A program made the position numbers and the translations under genes. Positions 1-6,144 of a DNA stretch of 6,193 nucleotides are shown piece by piece. Location of the stretch: assembly GCA_937975655.1 (NCBI GenBank), contig CALJTZ010000326.1, positions 1 through 6,193 of the forward strand, read 5' to 3'. The notes below the pieces were generated by a model. The model did no database searches, was not told where the DNA came from, and saw only the letters and a program-made list of their open reading frames with translations. The DNA is from an uncultured Synechococcus sp. (GTDB lineage Bacteria > Cyanobacteriota > Cyanobacteriia > PCC-6307 > Cyanobiaceae). The stretch's first letter is position 1. Each line of letters opens with the position of its first letter.

Positions 1-687
1 CAGCTGCGTCACCGTCATCGCGGTTATCGCATCAGCCTCTGCTCCGAGGTGTTGGTGTTGCTGTTGCTGCCCCTAGCCCACCAGATGCCCTGGTTGCTCT
101 CGGCACTGTTGATCGGCCTGGCTGTGGAACTGATGGTGTTCGTGAGCCGCTTTTCCTCGCTGAAGACGGGGCGCTCCCTGATTCTCGGCCTCGGATGCCT
201 GGCGGTGCTGCTGGAGGTGCTTTGGCATGGCGGCTTGCGCTTCGCTCCTGCCCTCGGCCAGCAGCTCACCGTGCTGCATGTGGTGGTGTGGACGTTGTTT
301 CTGCTGCTGGCGGTGGTGCGCATCGTGAAATCACTGATTCGCGAGCCTTACGTCACCGTGGCCGTGGTGCTTGGAGCCGCCTCGGGTTATCTGTTGGTGG
401 GGATCGCTGGCGGGGTGTTGCTCACGGCACTGTGGGTGATGCATCCCACGGCGTTTGTACCTTCGGCATTGCCTCAGTTCGCCGTGACCCTCGCCAGCCC
501 CTTGCCGGTGGCCCCTGCGCTGATGGCGGCTGCGTTTGGCTTGCTCACCACGGTGGGCACCGGAGTGCTGGCTCCTTCGGATGTCTCCGGTCAGGTGGTG
601 TCCTCGGTGATCACCATCGCCGGCCAGCTGTATGTGGCGATCTTGATTGCGTTGATTCTCGGTCGCTTTCACCACCGTTCCTACTAA
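1..687 (+). CDS. K+ channel-like membrane protein (two-pore/Ion_trans_2 type), 5' truncated, altered selectivity filter
   Basis: The frame is open from base 1, so the true start lies upstream; 228 codons are visible and end at TAA. A GTG at 49 could be an internal start but would fall at the edge of the first hydrophobic segment. Hydrophobic segments lie at about residues 17-27, 30-48, 60-76, 88-107, 118-147 and 194-223, with a short hydrophobic pore-helix-like stretch at about 168-183. The C-terminal layout (outer helix with GYLLVGIAGG, re-entrant segment ending TTVGTGV at 183-189, then a final helix with GQLYVAILIALILG) is that of bacterial Ion_trans_2 potassium channels, which normally carry TVGYGD followed by an xTP-like stretch. 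Here the filter is T184-V-G-T-G188 and the following Asp is replaced by Val. Family membership is inferred from this pattern; transported ion and activity are uncertain. The next gene (ClC) follows on the same strand. Confidence 0.72.
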   Translation, partial: QLRHRHRGYRISLCSEVLVLLLLPLAHQMPWLLSALLIGLAVELMVFVSRFSSLKTGRSLILGLGCLAVLLEVLWHGGLRFAPALGQQLTVLHVVVWTLFLLLAVVRIVKSLIREPYVTVAVVLGAASGYLLVGIAGGVLLTALWVMHPTAFVPSALPQFAVTLASPLPVAPALMAAAFGLLTTVGTGVLAPSDVSGQVVSSVITIAGQLYVAILIALILGRFHHRSY

Positions 688-747
688 TTCAGATCTGCTG
701 GCTTGGTTGGCGGGCATCATGAGATCCGTACCGGCTGTGAATCGCAC

Positions 748-2031
748 GTGCTGCGTCCACGAACACTCCTGAAGCAGTTACTCCAGTTGGCCGTTTTGGG
801 CCTGCTGGTGGGTCTGGCCTGTTGGCCCTTCAACCTGTTCGACCAGTGGCAGGACGCACTGCTTCGCCGCCTTCCCGCGTTCACGGGCCAGGACTGGTCG
901 GCCCAGGCTGTGGCCTTGGCCTGCTCGCCCCTGTTGGCGACTCCGCTGGTGCTCTGGTTGCAGACGGGTGCTTGGCAGCGCGGTGCCGGCTCCGGCATCC
1001 CCCAGACCATGGCCAGCATCGAAGAGCCAGGTCAGGCCCGCGGCCTGCTGGGCCCCGTGCCCACGCTGCAGCGGCTCGGCCTCTGGGGGATTGCCACCCT
1101 GGCCCTGATGCCGATGGGCCGGGAGGGCCCTGTGGTGCAGGTGGGTGCGTCGGTGGCCGAGGGCTTGCGCCGTCGCTTCCCCGCCCTGTTGCCTGAGCTC
1201 AACCAGGGGCAGTTGTTCGCGGTGGCCGCCGGCGCCGGCCTGGCCGGAGGTTTCAACACCCCCTTGATGGGGGCGGTGTTTGTCGCGGAAGAGCTCACCA
1301 GCTCCTTTCAGGCCTCGCTGGTGTGGCCTGCACTGGTGGTGTGTGGCGTGGCCGCAGCCTTCAGCAACCTGGCGGGTCAGCCGCAATTTGCCCTTGGCAT
1401 CCTGGGCGTGGAGCCGATCGAGCTGATCCAGGTGCTCTGGGCGGTGCCAATCGGTGTGGCCGGTGGTTTGCTGGGCGCTCTGTTCGGCCGGCTGCTGCTG
1501 GCGATGACCGCACGGCTCAAGCCCCAGGTGCGCCGTTATCCCCTGCGCATCGGCCTGGCCCTGGGTGGACTGCTCAGTTTGTTCGCGGTACTGAGCCGTG
1601 GCACCAGCACCGGCGATGGCGAGGCGCTGATGACCCACATCATTGCCGGTGATGGCCTCGATGGGGTGGGCTCGAGCCTGCTCACCCTGGTGGTGCGGGT
1701 GCTGGGCCCCGTGCTGGCCCTCGGGGCGGGGATCCCGGGGGGATTGATCGATCCTTCCCTCGCCTTCGGAGCCGTGTTTGGCCGCGGGCTTGGCGATCTG
1801 GCCGGCCTGGGCCCCCTCGGCATGGCCCTCGGTATGGCGGCGGGCTTGGCCGGGGCCACCCAACTGCCCGTGATGACGGTGGTCTTCGCCCTGCGGCTAG
1901 CGGGGGATCAACAGTTGCTGCCGGGCGTGCTGGTGTCAGCGGCCCTGGCGGCCTATGTGAGCCGGCTGCTGTTGGCCAAGCCGATTTACCACGCTCTGCG
2001 CGAGCTGTTTGCCGCTCCTACCGCTCCGTGA
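748..2031 (+). CDS. ClC-family chloride channel or H+/Cl- antiporter, no CBS domains
   Basis: Integral membrane protein of 427 aa (E. coli ClcA has 473), expected to move chloride across the membrane, possibly in exchange for protons. Numbered from the GTG at 748: GSGIP at 81-85 (S82 is the chloride-coordinating Ser), GREGP at 124-128 with gating Glu E126, FNTPLMGAVFVAEE ending at E181-E182 (the internal proton-glutamate region), GIPGGLIDP ending at P336, and the KPIY Tyr at Y414. The external Glu, internal Glu and central Tyr are all kept, which favours an exchanger over a pure channel; this is inference. In the third filter loop GGxFxP reads GGLIDP, so the usual Phe is Ile334. There is no cytoplasmic CBS pair. 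Start: the frame extends to a TTG at 703, but the GTG at 748 puts a short basic stretch (LRPRTLLK) just before helix 1; neither has a clear Shine-Dalgarno. The 3' end overlaps the convergent NADH dehydrogenase gene by 14 bp. Confidence 0.93.
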   Translation: MLRPRTLLKQLLQLAVLGLLVGLACWPFNLFDQWQDALLRRLPAFTGQDWSAQAVALACSPLLATPLVLWLQTGAWQRGAGSGIPQTMASIEEPGQARGLLGPVPTLQRLGLWGIATLALMPMGREGPVVQVGASVAEGLRRRFPALLPELNQGQLFAVAAGAGLAGGFNTPLMGAVFVAEELTSSFQASLVWPALVVCGVAAAFSNLAGQPQFALGILGVEPIELIQVLWAVPIGVAGGLLGALFGRLLLAMTARLKPQVRRYPLRIGLALGGLLSLFAVLSRGTSTGDGEALMTHIIAGDGLDGVGSSLLTLVVRVLGPVLALGAGIPGGLIDPSLAFGAVFGRGLGDLAGLGPLGMALGMAAGLAGATQLPVMTVVFALRLAGDQQLLPGVLVSAALAAYVSRLLLAKPIYHALRELFAAPTAP

Positions 2032-3334
2032 TCAACAGGGCCGGGCGCTCGCGGGTAGCAATCATCCACAGCCACTTGGTGAGCAGGGTGACGCGGTTTT
2101 CGCTGGCCGGGATGAAGGCCAGGTGAGCCACGCCCCATAGCAACCAGCCGAGGGGGCCCCACACCTTCAAGCCCCGCAGATCGGCCACCGCAAACAGGGG
2201 GCCCACCACGGCCATGCTGCCGAAATTGGTGAAGCTGAACGGGCGGTGAGCCCGCCCCTGAAGGCTGGCCAGGATGTCTTCAGCTACCCAGCTGCCCATC
2301 TGCACGGCGGGGCCAGCCATGCCCGGCAGGGGTTTGCCATCGTTGGTGTGGCTGTAGCTGCAGAGATCTCCGACCACGCGGATTTCGCGATGGCCTGGGA
2401 TAGAGAAATCGGGCTCCACCACCACGCGGCCGCCACGATCCACGCTGCAGCCGGTGCGCTCTGCCAGCAACTTGCCCAGGGGTGAGGGCGCCACGCCGGC
2501 GGTCCAGCAGATGGTGCTGGCCTCCAAGGTTCTCTCCCCCTCGCTAGTGGTCACCACCACGGTGTTGGCTTCGATGGTTTTCACCCGCCCTCCCAGGAGG
2601 AGTTCCACGCCGCCGCGCTTGAGGTGATCGCCAGCTGCCTTCGAGAGTTGGGGATCCATGGCCCGGAGCACCCGGTCGCCGGGGTCCACCAGGGTGACGC
2701 GGCACTGGCTGGGATCCACCTGCTTGAACTCGCGCTCCACGATGTGGCGCATCAGGTCGTTCAGCGAAGCCGCCAGTTCGCAACCGGTGGGCCCACCGCC
2801 GATCACAACCACCGATTGCAGGAGCCGACGGCGCTCTGGATCAGGGGTTTGTTCGGCCTCCTCGAGGGCGCTGATGATCTTGTGGCGGATCAGATGGGCA
2901 TCCTCCAGGGTTTTCATTGGCGGAGCCAGCTCCTGCCAGTCGTCGTGGCCGAAGTAGCTGCTGCCGGCCCCTGCCGCCAGTATCAGGTGGTCGTAGCGGT
3001 AGCGGCGGTTGTTGAACACCACCTCTTGGTTGGTGGGGTCGATGTCATCCACCTCCCCCAGCAGGATCTGCAGATTCGAGGCTTGCCCCACCATCTGGCG
3101 CAGGGGTGTGGCCACATCGGTCTGGGCCACCAGCCCTGTGGCCACCTGATAGAGCAGGGGCTGGAACAGGTTGAAATTGCGTCGGTCAATCAGGGTGACC
3201 CGCACGGCTTTGCCGGCCAGGGCATGGGCCGCCTGCAGACCGGCGAATCCCCCACCCACGATGACCACATGAGGGGCTTCCCTCAACAGCTCAGATGGGG
3301 GTGTGAGCTCGAGAAAGAACCGCTCGGGAGCCAT
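2018..3334 (-). CDS. Type II NADH dehydrogenase (NDH-2), FAD-dependent NAD(P)H:quinone oxidoreductase
   Basis: Monotopic flavoprotein of 438 aa, within the normal NDH-2 size range, that oxidises NAD(P)H and reduces membrane quinone without pumping protons. Domains in order: FAD-binding GGGFAGL at 27-33, the family signature DRRNFNLFQPLLYQVATG at 50-67, the AAGAGSSYFGH stretch at 120-130, the NAD(P)H-binding GGGPTGCELA at 179-188, the second FAD motif VVGDL at 319-323, and PAVQMGS at 341-347 in the place of the quinone-site AxQxG. The C-terminal 75 residues are amphipathic and Trp-rich (WGPLGWLLWG, LLTKWLWM), as in the membrane anchor of this family. A GTG lies immediately before the ATG, giving a one-residue longer alternative start at 3337. 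The gene converges on the ClC gene. Cyanobacteria carry several paralogues (NdbA/B/C types); I cannot tell which from sequence alone, so no symbol is given. Roles in redox sensing or phylloquinone synthesis are known for some relatives. Confidence 0.95.
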   Translation of the reverse strand: MAPERFFLELTPPSELLREAPHVVIVGGGFAGLQAAHALAGKAVRVTLIDRRNFNLFQPLLYQVATGLVAQTDVATPLRQMVGQASNLQILLGEVDDIDPTNQEVVFNNRRYRYDHLILAAGAGSSYFGHDDWQELAPPMKTLEDAHLIRHKIISALEEAEQTPDPERRRLLQSVVVIGGGPTGCELAASLNDLMRHIVEREFKQVDPSQCRVTLVDPGDRVLRAMDPQLSKAAGDHLKRGGVELLLGGRVKTIEANTVVVTTSEGERTLEASTICWTAGVAPSPLGKLLAERTGCSVDRGGRVVVEPDFSIPGHREIRVVGDLCSYSHTNDGKPLPGMAGPAVQMGSWVAEDILASLQGRAHRPFSFTNFGSMAVVGPLFAVADLRGLKVWGPLGWLLWGVAHLAFIPASENRVTLLTKWLWMIATRERPALLITER

Positions 3335-3373
3335 CACGCACCACTGACTTCCCCCAACGCTATCGGGATTTTC

Positions 3374-3407
3374 GTGGGCGTCTTCCCAACGGTGTGGGCG
3401 AGCCCAC
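3374..3407. repeat. Direct 7-mer pair plus inverted copy upstream of NDH-2
   Basis: GTGGGCG occurs at 3374-3380 and again at 3394-3400, exactly 20 bp apart (about two helical turns). The second copy is followed by its inverse, GCCCAC at 3402-3407, giving a 6-bp palindromic arm with a 2-bp centre. The group lies 40-73 bp upstream of the NADH dehydrogenase start and just past the end of the small minus-strand ORF. It could be an operator or part of a leader hairpin; there is no T-run, so it is not a standard terminator. Short GC-rich repeats also arise by chance. Confidence 0.25.
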
Positions 3408-3414
3408 GGGGAAC

Positions 3415-3774
3415 TCAGCGCTGACCCAGGAGTTCTTCCCAGGTGGGCTGAGCTTTGGCTGGGGCTGCGGTCTGGTGGCTGCGCAGGTTGGCGGGGCTGA
3501 TCTGGCCGCTGTTGGGCTTGGGGCGCTTGGAGGCGATGGGTGGTTGCATGGTTTCTGCACGGATGGGATATGGATCGGGCACCGCAGCAACGCCGTTGCT
3601 GTCGATCAAATCGGGATTGGTTCTATGGCCTTCCCTGGTGGGATCACGCTGGCCTTGGCCCGAGGAGGGCCGTGCCTGGGGATTCCGAATCGGGACCGTA
3701 TCGGCTGCAGTCCCTGGTGCTGACTCCGGCAGAGGCTGTTGGTTGCCGCTGCTTCTACCGGTAGACACCACCAT
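3415..3774 (-). CDS. Possible small proline-rich, disordered protein (unrecognised)
   Basis: This minus-strand open frame ends 81 bp upstream of the NADH dehydrogenase start and points the same way. From the ATG at 3774 it is 119 aa; an inner ATG at 3549 gives 44 aa. It is rich in Pro, Ala, Ser, Gln and Arg and has no predicted membrane or globular segment, but ends with an acidic/aromatic tail, PTWEELLGQR. Third-position GC is high only in the last ~40 codons (33 of 40 counted over 3421-3540, including 20 of 20 over 3481-3540) and falls to about 59% upstream, no different from the other positions. So the C-terminal part could be coding, while the N-terminal part may be non-coding. The frame stays open to a start at 3846, which would overlap the divergent hydrolase gene. 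I do not recognise a family. It may be an orphan gene or a chance open frame in GC-rich DNA. Confidence 0.35.
   Translation of the reverse strand: MVVSTGRSSGNQQPLPESAPGTAADTVPIRNPQARPSSGQGQRDPTREGHRTNPDLIDSNGVAAVPDPYPIRAETMQPPIASKRPKPNSGQISPANLRSHQTAAPAKAQPTWEELLGQR
3754..3765. promoter_or_regulatory. 12-bp perfect palindrome upstream of the hydrolase
   Basis: TCTACCGGTAGA is its own reverse complement and lies 38-49 bp before the ATG of the hydrolase gene, a position suited to an operator. One or two such 12-mers are expected by chance in 6 kb, so the functional reading is weak. No convincing -10/-35 pair was seen beside it. Confidence 0.2.
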
Positions 3775-3802
3775 AGTCCTGAATGCCCGCTCTGACCGAC
3801 CC

Positions 3803-4480
3803 ATGGCCGCCCAACCGATCGTGATCCTGGGTGGTTTTCTGATCACGCCCGAGGCCTATGCACCCATGTGCAGCTGGCTTGCCGCGCAGGTGCACCAGCC
3901 TGTGGTGGTGGTGCCGGCCAGTCGGTTGGATTGGCTGCTCACGGTGAGCGGCTGGGGCTGGGCGCGGTTGCTGGATCGCACTGCCGCCCTGCTCCAGCAG
4001 CAGGCGGCCCTCTCGCCCACGGGCAAGGTGACCCTGATCGGCCACAGCTCGGGAGGCGTGATGCTGCGGTTGCTGTTGGCGGATCAACCCTTTCAAGGCC
4101 GCTGTTACGACGGCAAGGCCTTGGCCGATCGCCTGGTGATGCTGGGCAGTCCCCACACGGCGCTGAAGGCCACGCCCCTGCGGCAGTGGGTGGATCGGCA
4201 CTACCCCGGAGCCTGCTTTGCCGAGCAGGTGCACTACCTCTCCGTGGCTGGCGACCTTCCCCTAGGCGATGGCTCCGCCACGGCCCGTCGCCTCGCCCCC
4301 AGCAGCTACCGCAACATCAGCGGGAGCGAGGCCGGGCCTGGCGATGGTCTGGTGCCGGTGGCCTCCGCCTGTCTGCAGGGATCGGAGTGTCTGGTGCTAC
4401 CCGGTGTGGCCCATGGCGGTGCCTTTGGCGAACGCTGGTATGGAACGCCGGAGGTGGTGGCCCAGTGGTGGCGCAACTGA
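3803..4480 (+). CDS. Alpha/beta-fold hydrolase (lipase/esterase-like)
   Basis: Predicted soluble serine hydrolase of 225 aa with no signal peptide, probably cytoplasmic. The N-terminus MAAQPIVILGGFLITPEAY is the first strand plus the oxyanion-hole loop (GGF at 10-12). The nucleophile elbow is GHSSG at 80-84, with Ser82 as nucleophile. GSPH at 115-118 resembles the strand after the elbow in lipases. The acid is most likely D181 in GDGLVP, and the base H204 in GVAHGG. All three triad residues are in the right order and spacing. The pattern recalls small lipase-like proteins found in cyanobacteria and plant plastids, but the substrate (acyl lipid, ester, amide) cannot be read from sequence. The frame is open upstream to 3455, but codon bias there is weak and the first in-frame ATG followed by the beta-strand is 3803, so I chose it. 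No strong Shine-Dalgarno is visible. The next gene starts 90 bp downstream on the same strand. Confidence 0.85.
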   Translation: MAAQPIVILGGFLITPEAYAPMCSWLAAQVHQPVVVVPASRLDWLLTVSGWGWARLLDRTAALLQQQAALSPTGKVTLIGHSSGGVMLRLLLADQPFQGRCYDGKALADRLVMLGSPHTALKATPLRQWVDRHYPGACFAEQVHYLSVAGDLPLGDGSATARRLAPSSYRNISGSEAGPGDGLVPVASACLQGSECLVLPGVAHGGAFGERWYGTPEVVAQWWRN

Positions 4481-4570
4481 GGGCATGCTGAGGCGCCCCT
4501 GCGGCAGCCCCACCGCATCCGCCCACCCTGGCCCTTCGCCGCGGGATGGTCGCCATAGCGTCCTGGCACC

Positions 4571-5344
4571 ATGCCTCTCAACGCTGCCATGAAGCGCCAG
4601 CACCTGCGCACGTTGCAGGCCCTGTTCGCCCACCCCCTGCAGCACGGGGTGCGCACCTCCCAGGTGGAGGCTCTGATGCACAGCCTTGGCGCCGAGGTGA
4701 TACCCCTCGATCGCCATCGGTTGCGGATCCGCTGGCCCAACGGCGAAGAAACCTGGTTGCACGCCGCCAGTGGCACGCGCCATGCCGATCTCGATGGCGA
4801 GGCGATGCTGCGCTGTCGCCATCTTCTTCAGCAGGTGGGCATCACGCCGGATCACCCCGAGCCCGAGACGCCTGGGCCCCATGGCGATATCGGCCGCTGC
4901 CTGGTGCTGCACCTGAGCCACCGCTGCACCGAGGCCTACCTACTGGAGGGCGATGCGGTGGAACATGCCCAACTTCGCCCCCAGGGGATGTGGGGCAGTG
5001 AGCAGAACCTCACCCACCGCCACGACCGCGACATTGCCGGTCAGCGGGCCCCGTTGGATCACGATTACCTGTCGCGAATCACCGAGGCCATGGCCAGTGC
5101 CGATGCGGTGTTGCTGGTGGGTCACGGCAGCGGTGAAAGCGACATGCGCCAGGTGCTGCTGCGCCATCTCCAGCATCACCACCCGGAGTTGCTGGAGCGG
5201 TTGGTGGGGGTGGTGGGTGGAGACGACACGGCCCTGGGGGAGGCGGCACTGCTGGCCCTGGCCCGGGAGCATTTCGGCCATCAACCCCATCGCCGCCTGC
5301 TGGTGATTCCCGGCCAGGAGGTGAAAGAGGCTGGCGCCAGCTGA
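4571..5344 (+). CDS. Two-domain protein: HicA-like N-terminus fused to an eRF1-domain-3-like (baeRF/'translational machinery') C-terminus
   Basis: The protein is 257 aa, soluble and His-rich. Residues ~10-91 follow the HicA/YcfA pattern: a helix with VEALMHSLGAEV (32-43), a strand carrying a His (RHRLRI, H49) where HicA toxins have their GSHH catalytic His, a second strand ending in WLH (H64), then LDGEAMLRCRHLLQQVGI (74-91), matching the closing helix 'L..iLrqaGi'. A Pro-rich linker spans 92-107. Residues ~108-236 resemble the bacterial eRF1-domain-3-like proteins: strand LVLHLSHRCTEAYLLEGD (111-128), a His/Arg-rich loop, DHDYLSRITEAMASADAVLLVG (163-184, helix then strand), then helix HHHPELLERLVGV (202-214) and ALLALAREHFG (226-236). 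Both readings are from memory of family patterns, with the C-terminal one firmer. Role is unknown; RNA or ribosome binding is the natural guess. ATG 4571 is the first start; M7 (4589) is an alternative. No hicB-like antitoxin is adjacent. Confidence 0.8.
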   Translation: MPLNAAMKRQHLRTLQALFAHPLQHGVRTSQVEALMHSLGAEVIPLDRHRLRIRWPNGEETWLHAASGTRHADLDGEAMLRCRHLLQQVGITPDHPEPETPGPHGDIGRCLVLHLSHRCTEAYLLEGDAVEHAQLRPQGMWGSEQNLTHRHDRDIAGQRAPLDHDYLSRITEAMASADAVLLVGHGSGESDMRQVLLRHLQHHHPELLERLVGVVGGDDTALGEAALLALAREHFGHQPHRRLLVIPGQEVKEAGAS

Positions 5345-5400
5345 ACCCATGCTCTGGGACAGCTACGCCAAGCTGGTGGCGTTGTTGGGGACCTCGGGTT

Positions 5401-6144
5401 GTGCGGCGCCGCCTCTTGCTTCGGCTGTTGCCAGCGGCCCTTGCGGCTGCGGCGGCCTCGGTTCGGGCGCAGCCCCAGCCTCCTCTACCCCTGCCGCAGC
5501 TCCCTGGCTCCTCCCAGGGTGTCACGCGTTTTCTGGCGGTGGCTGACACCGGCAGTGGTGATGGCAACCAACGGGCCCTCGGGGGGCAGATGGCTGCGGT
5601 GCATCGTCGTCGTCCGGTGGACCTGGTGGTGCTGGGGGGCGACAACATCTACCCCTCGGGCGACATGGCCCTGATTGAGGCCACCTTCCGCAAGCCCTAT
5701 GCCGCGCTGCTGGCCGCCGGGGTGCCCTTCCATGCGGTGCTCGGCAACCATGACATCCGCACGGCCAATGGCAACCCCCAGGTGGCCTACAAGCCCTTCG
5801 GCATGAAGGGGCGTTACTACACCCTGCGCCGCGGCGATGTGGCCTTTTTCATGCTCGACACCAACGGCAATGCCGATTGGCAGCGGCAGCTCAGTTGGTT
5901 GCGCACGTCCCTGGCTACCAGCACCGCCCCCTGGAAGGTGGTGGTGGGTCACCACCCCATCTATTCCTCAGGTTTGTATGGCAACGACCCGGGCCTGAAG
6001 GCCAAGTTGAGTGCGTTGATGCGCCAGCACGGTGTGCAGCTCTATATCAATGGCCACGAGCACAACTACGAGCGCAGCAAGTCCATCGATGGCATCACCT
6101 ATCTCGTGGTGGGTGGTGGCGGTGCCAGCTTGCGGCCGGTGATC
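5401..6144 (+). CDS. Exported metallophosphoesterase, purple-acid-phosphatase-like, 3' truncated
   Basis: The visible genomic part is 248 codons. From the GTG at 5401 the protein opens with RRRLLLRLLPAALAAAAASVRA, an arginine run plus hydrophobic core ending in a VRA signal-peptidase site; the RR-R-LLL pattern could be Tat-type. A GGGGA 10 nt upstream may serve as ribosome binding site. The catalytic motifs are in the order of the calcineurin-like superfamily: VADTG (D49), GGDNIY (D81, N82, Y84), GNHD (N116, H117), GHHPIYSSG (H184, H185) and NGHEHNYER (H219, H221). Tyr84 after GDN matches the metal-bound Tyr of purple acid phosphatases (GDNFY in the mammalian type), and GGGGASLRPV fits the family's late strand. 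It is expected to hydrolyse phosphomonoesters in the periplasm or outside, for phosphate scavenging. The reading frame runs without a stop into the adapter at 6145, so the C-terminus is unknown. Confidence 0.9.

Larger units (their letters stand above)
3335..3802. other. 468-bp region with no strongly supported gene, between divergent NDH-2 and hydrolase genes
   Basis: The flanking genes are transcribed away from each other, so promoters for both should lie here. Counted over 3421-3780, GC by codon position is about 67/59/65% for the three phases, far flatter than expected for genes in DNA of this GC content, except for 3481-3540, where one phase is 20/20 G or C. The region contains the possible small minus-strand ORF, the GTGGGCG repeats and the 12-bp palindrome listed separately. 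I see no tRNA-like cloverleaf, no terminator with a T-run, and no clear sigma-70 -10/-35 pair on either strand. Confidence 0.6.

Noticed and set aside
778..1863. Long (361-codon) minus-strand open frame opposite the ClC gene
   Set aside because: Its translation is Gln/His/Gly-rich with no domain pattern, typical of the antisense of a GC-rich gene; the ClC motifs on the plus strand are unambiguous.
3394..3407. Possible Rho-independent terminator hairpin
   Set aside because: The stem is only 6 bp with a 2-bp centre and no T-run follows on either strand.
2624..3424. Plus-strand 266-codon open frame opposite the NADH dehydrogenase gene
   Set aside because: It is an antisense shadow; the opposite strand has full FAD and NAD motifs and the family's normal length.
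3455..3802. Upstream extension of the hydrolase frame (116 extra codons)
   Set aside because: Codon-position GC is flat over most of it, and the alpha/beta hydrolase fold starts immediately at the ATG at 3803.
3335..3802. CRISPR, tRNA, integration-site or mobile-element signatures in the largest gene-poor stretch
   Set aside because: I found no regularly spaced repeats, cloverleaf, terminal inverted repeats or transposase fragments here or elsewhere in the window.
5349..5546. ATG-initiated 65-codon frame starting 4 bp after the HicA-like fusion gene (MLWDSYAKLVALLG...)
   Set aside because: It overlaps the signal peptide and N-terminus of the metallophosphoesterase in another frame and becomes Ala/Pro/Gly low complexity; the phosphatase frame explains the region. 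I considered a frameshift joining this start to the phosphatase, but the GTG at 5401 already gives a complete signal peptide.
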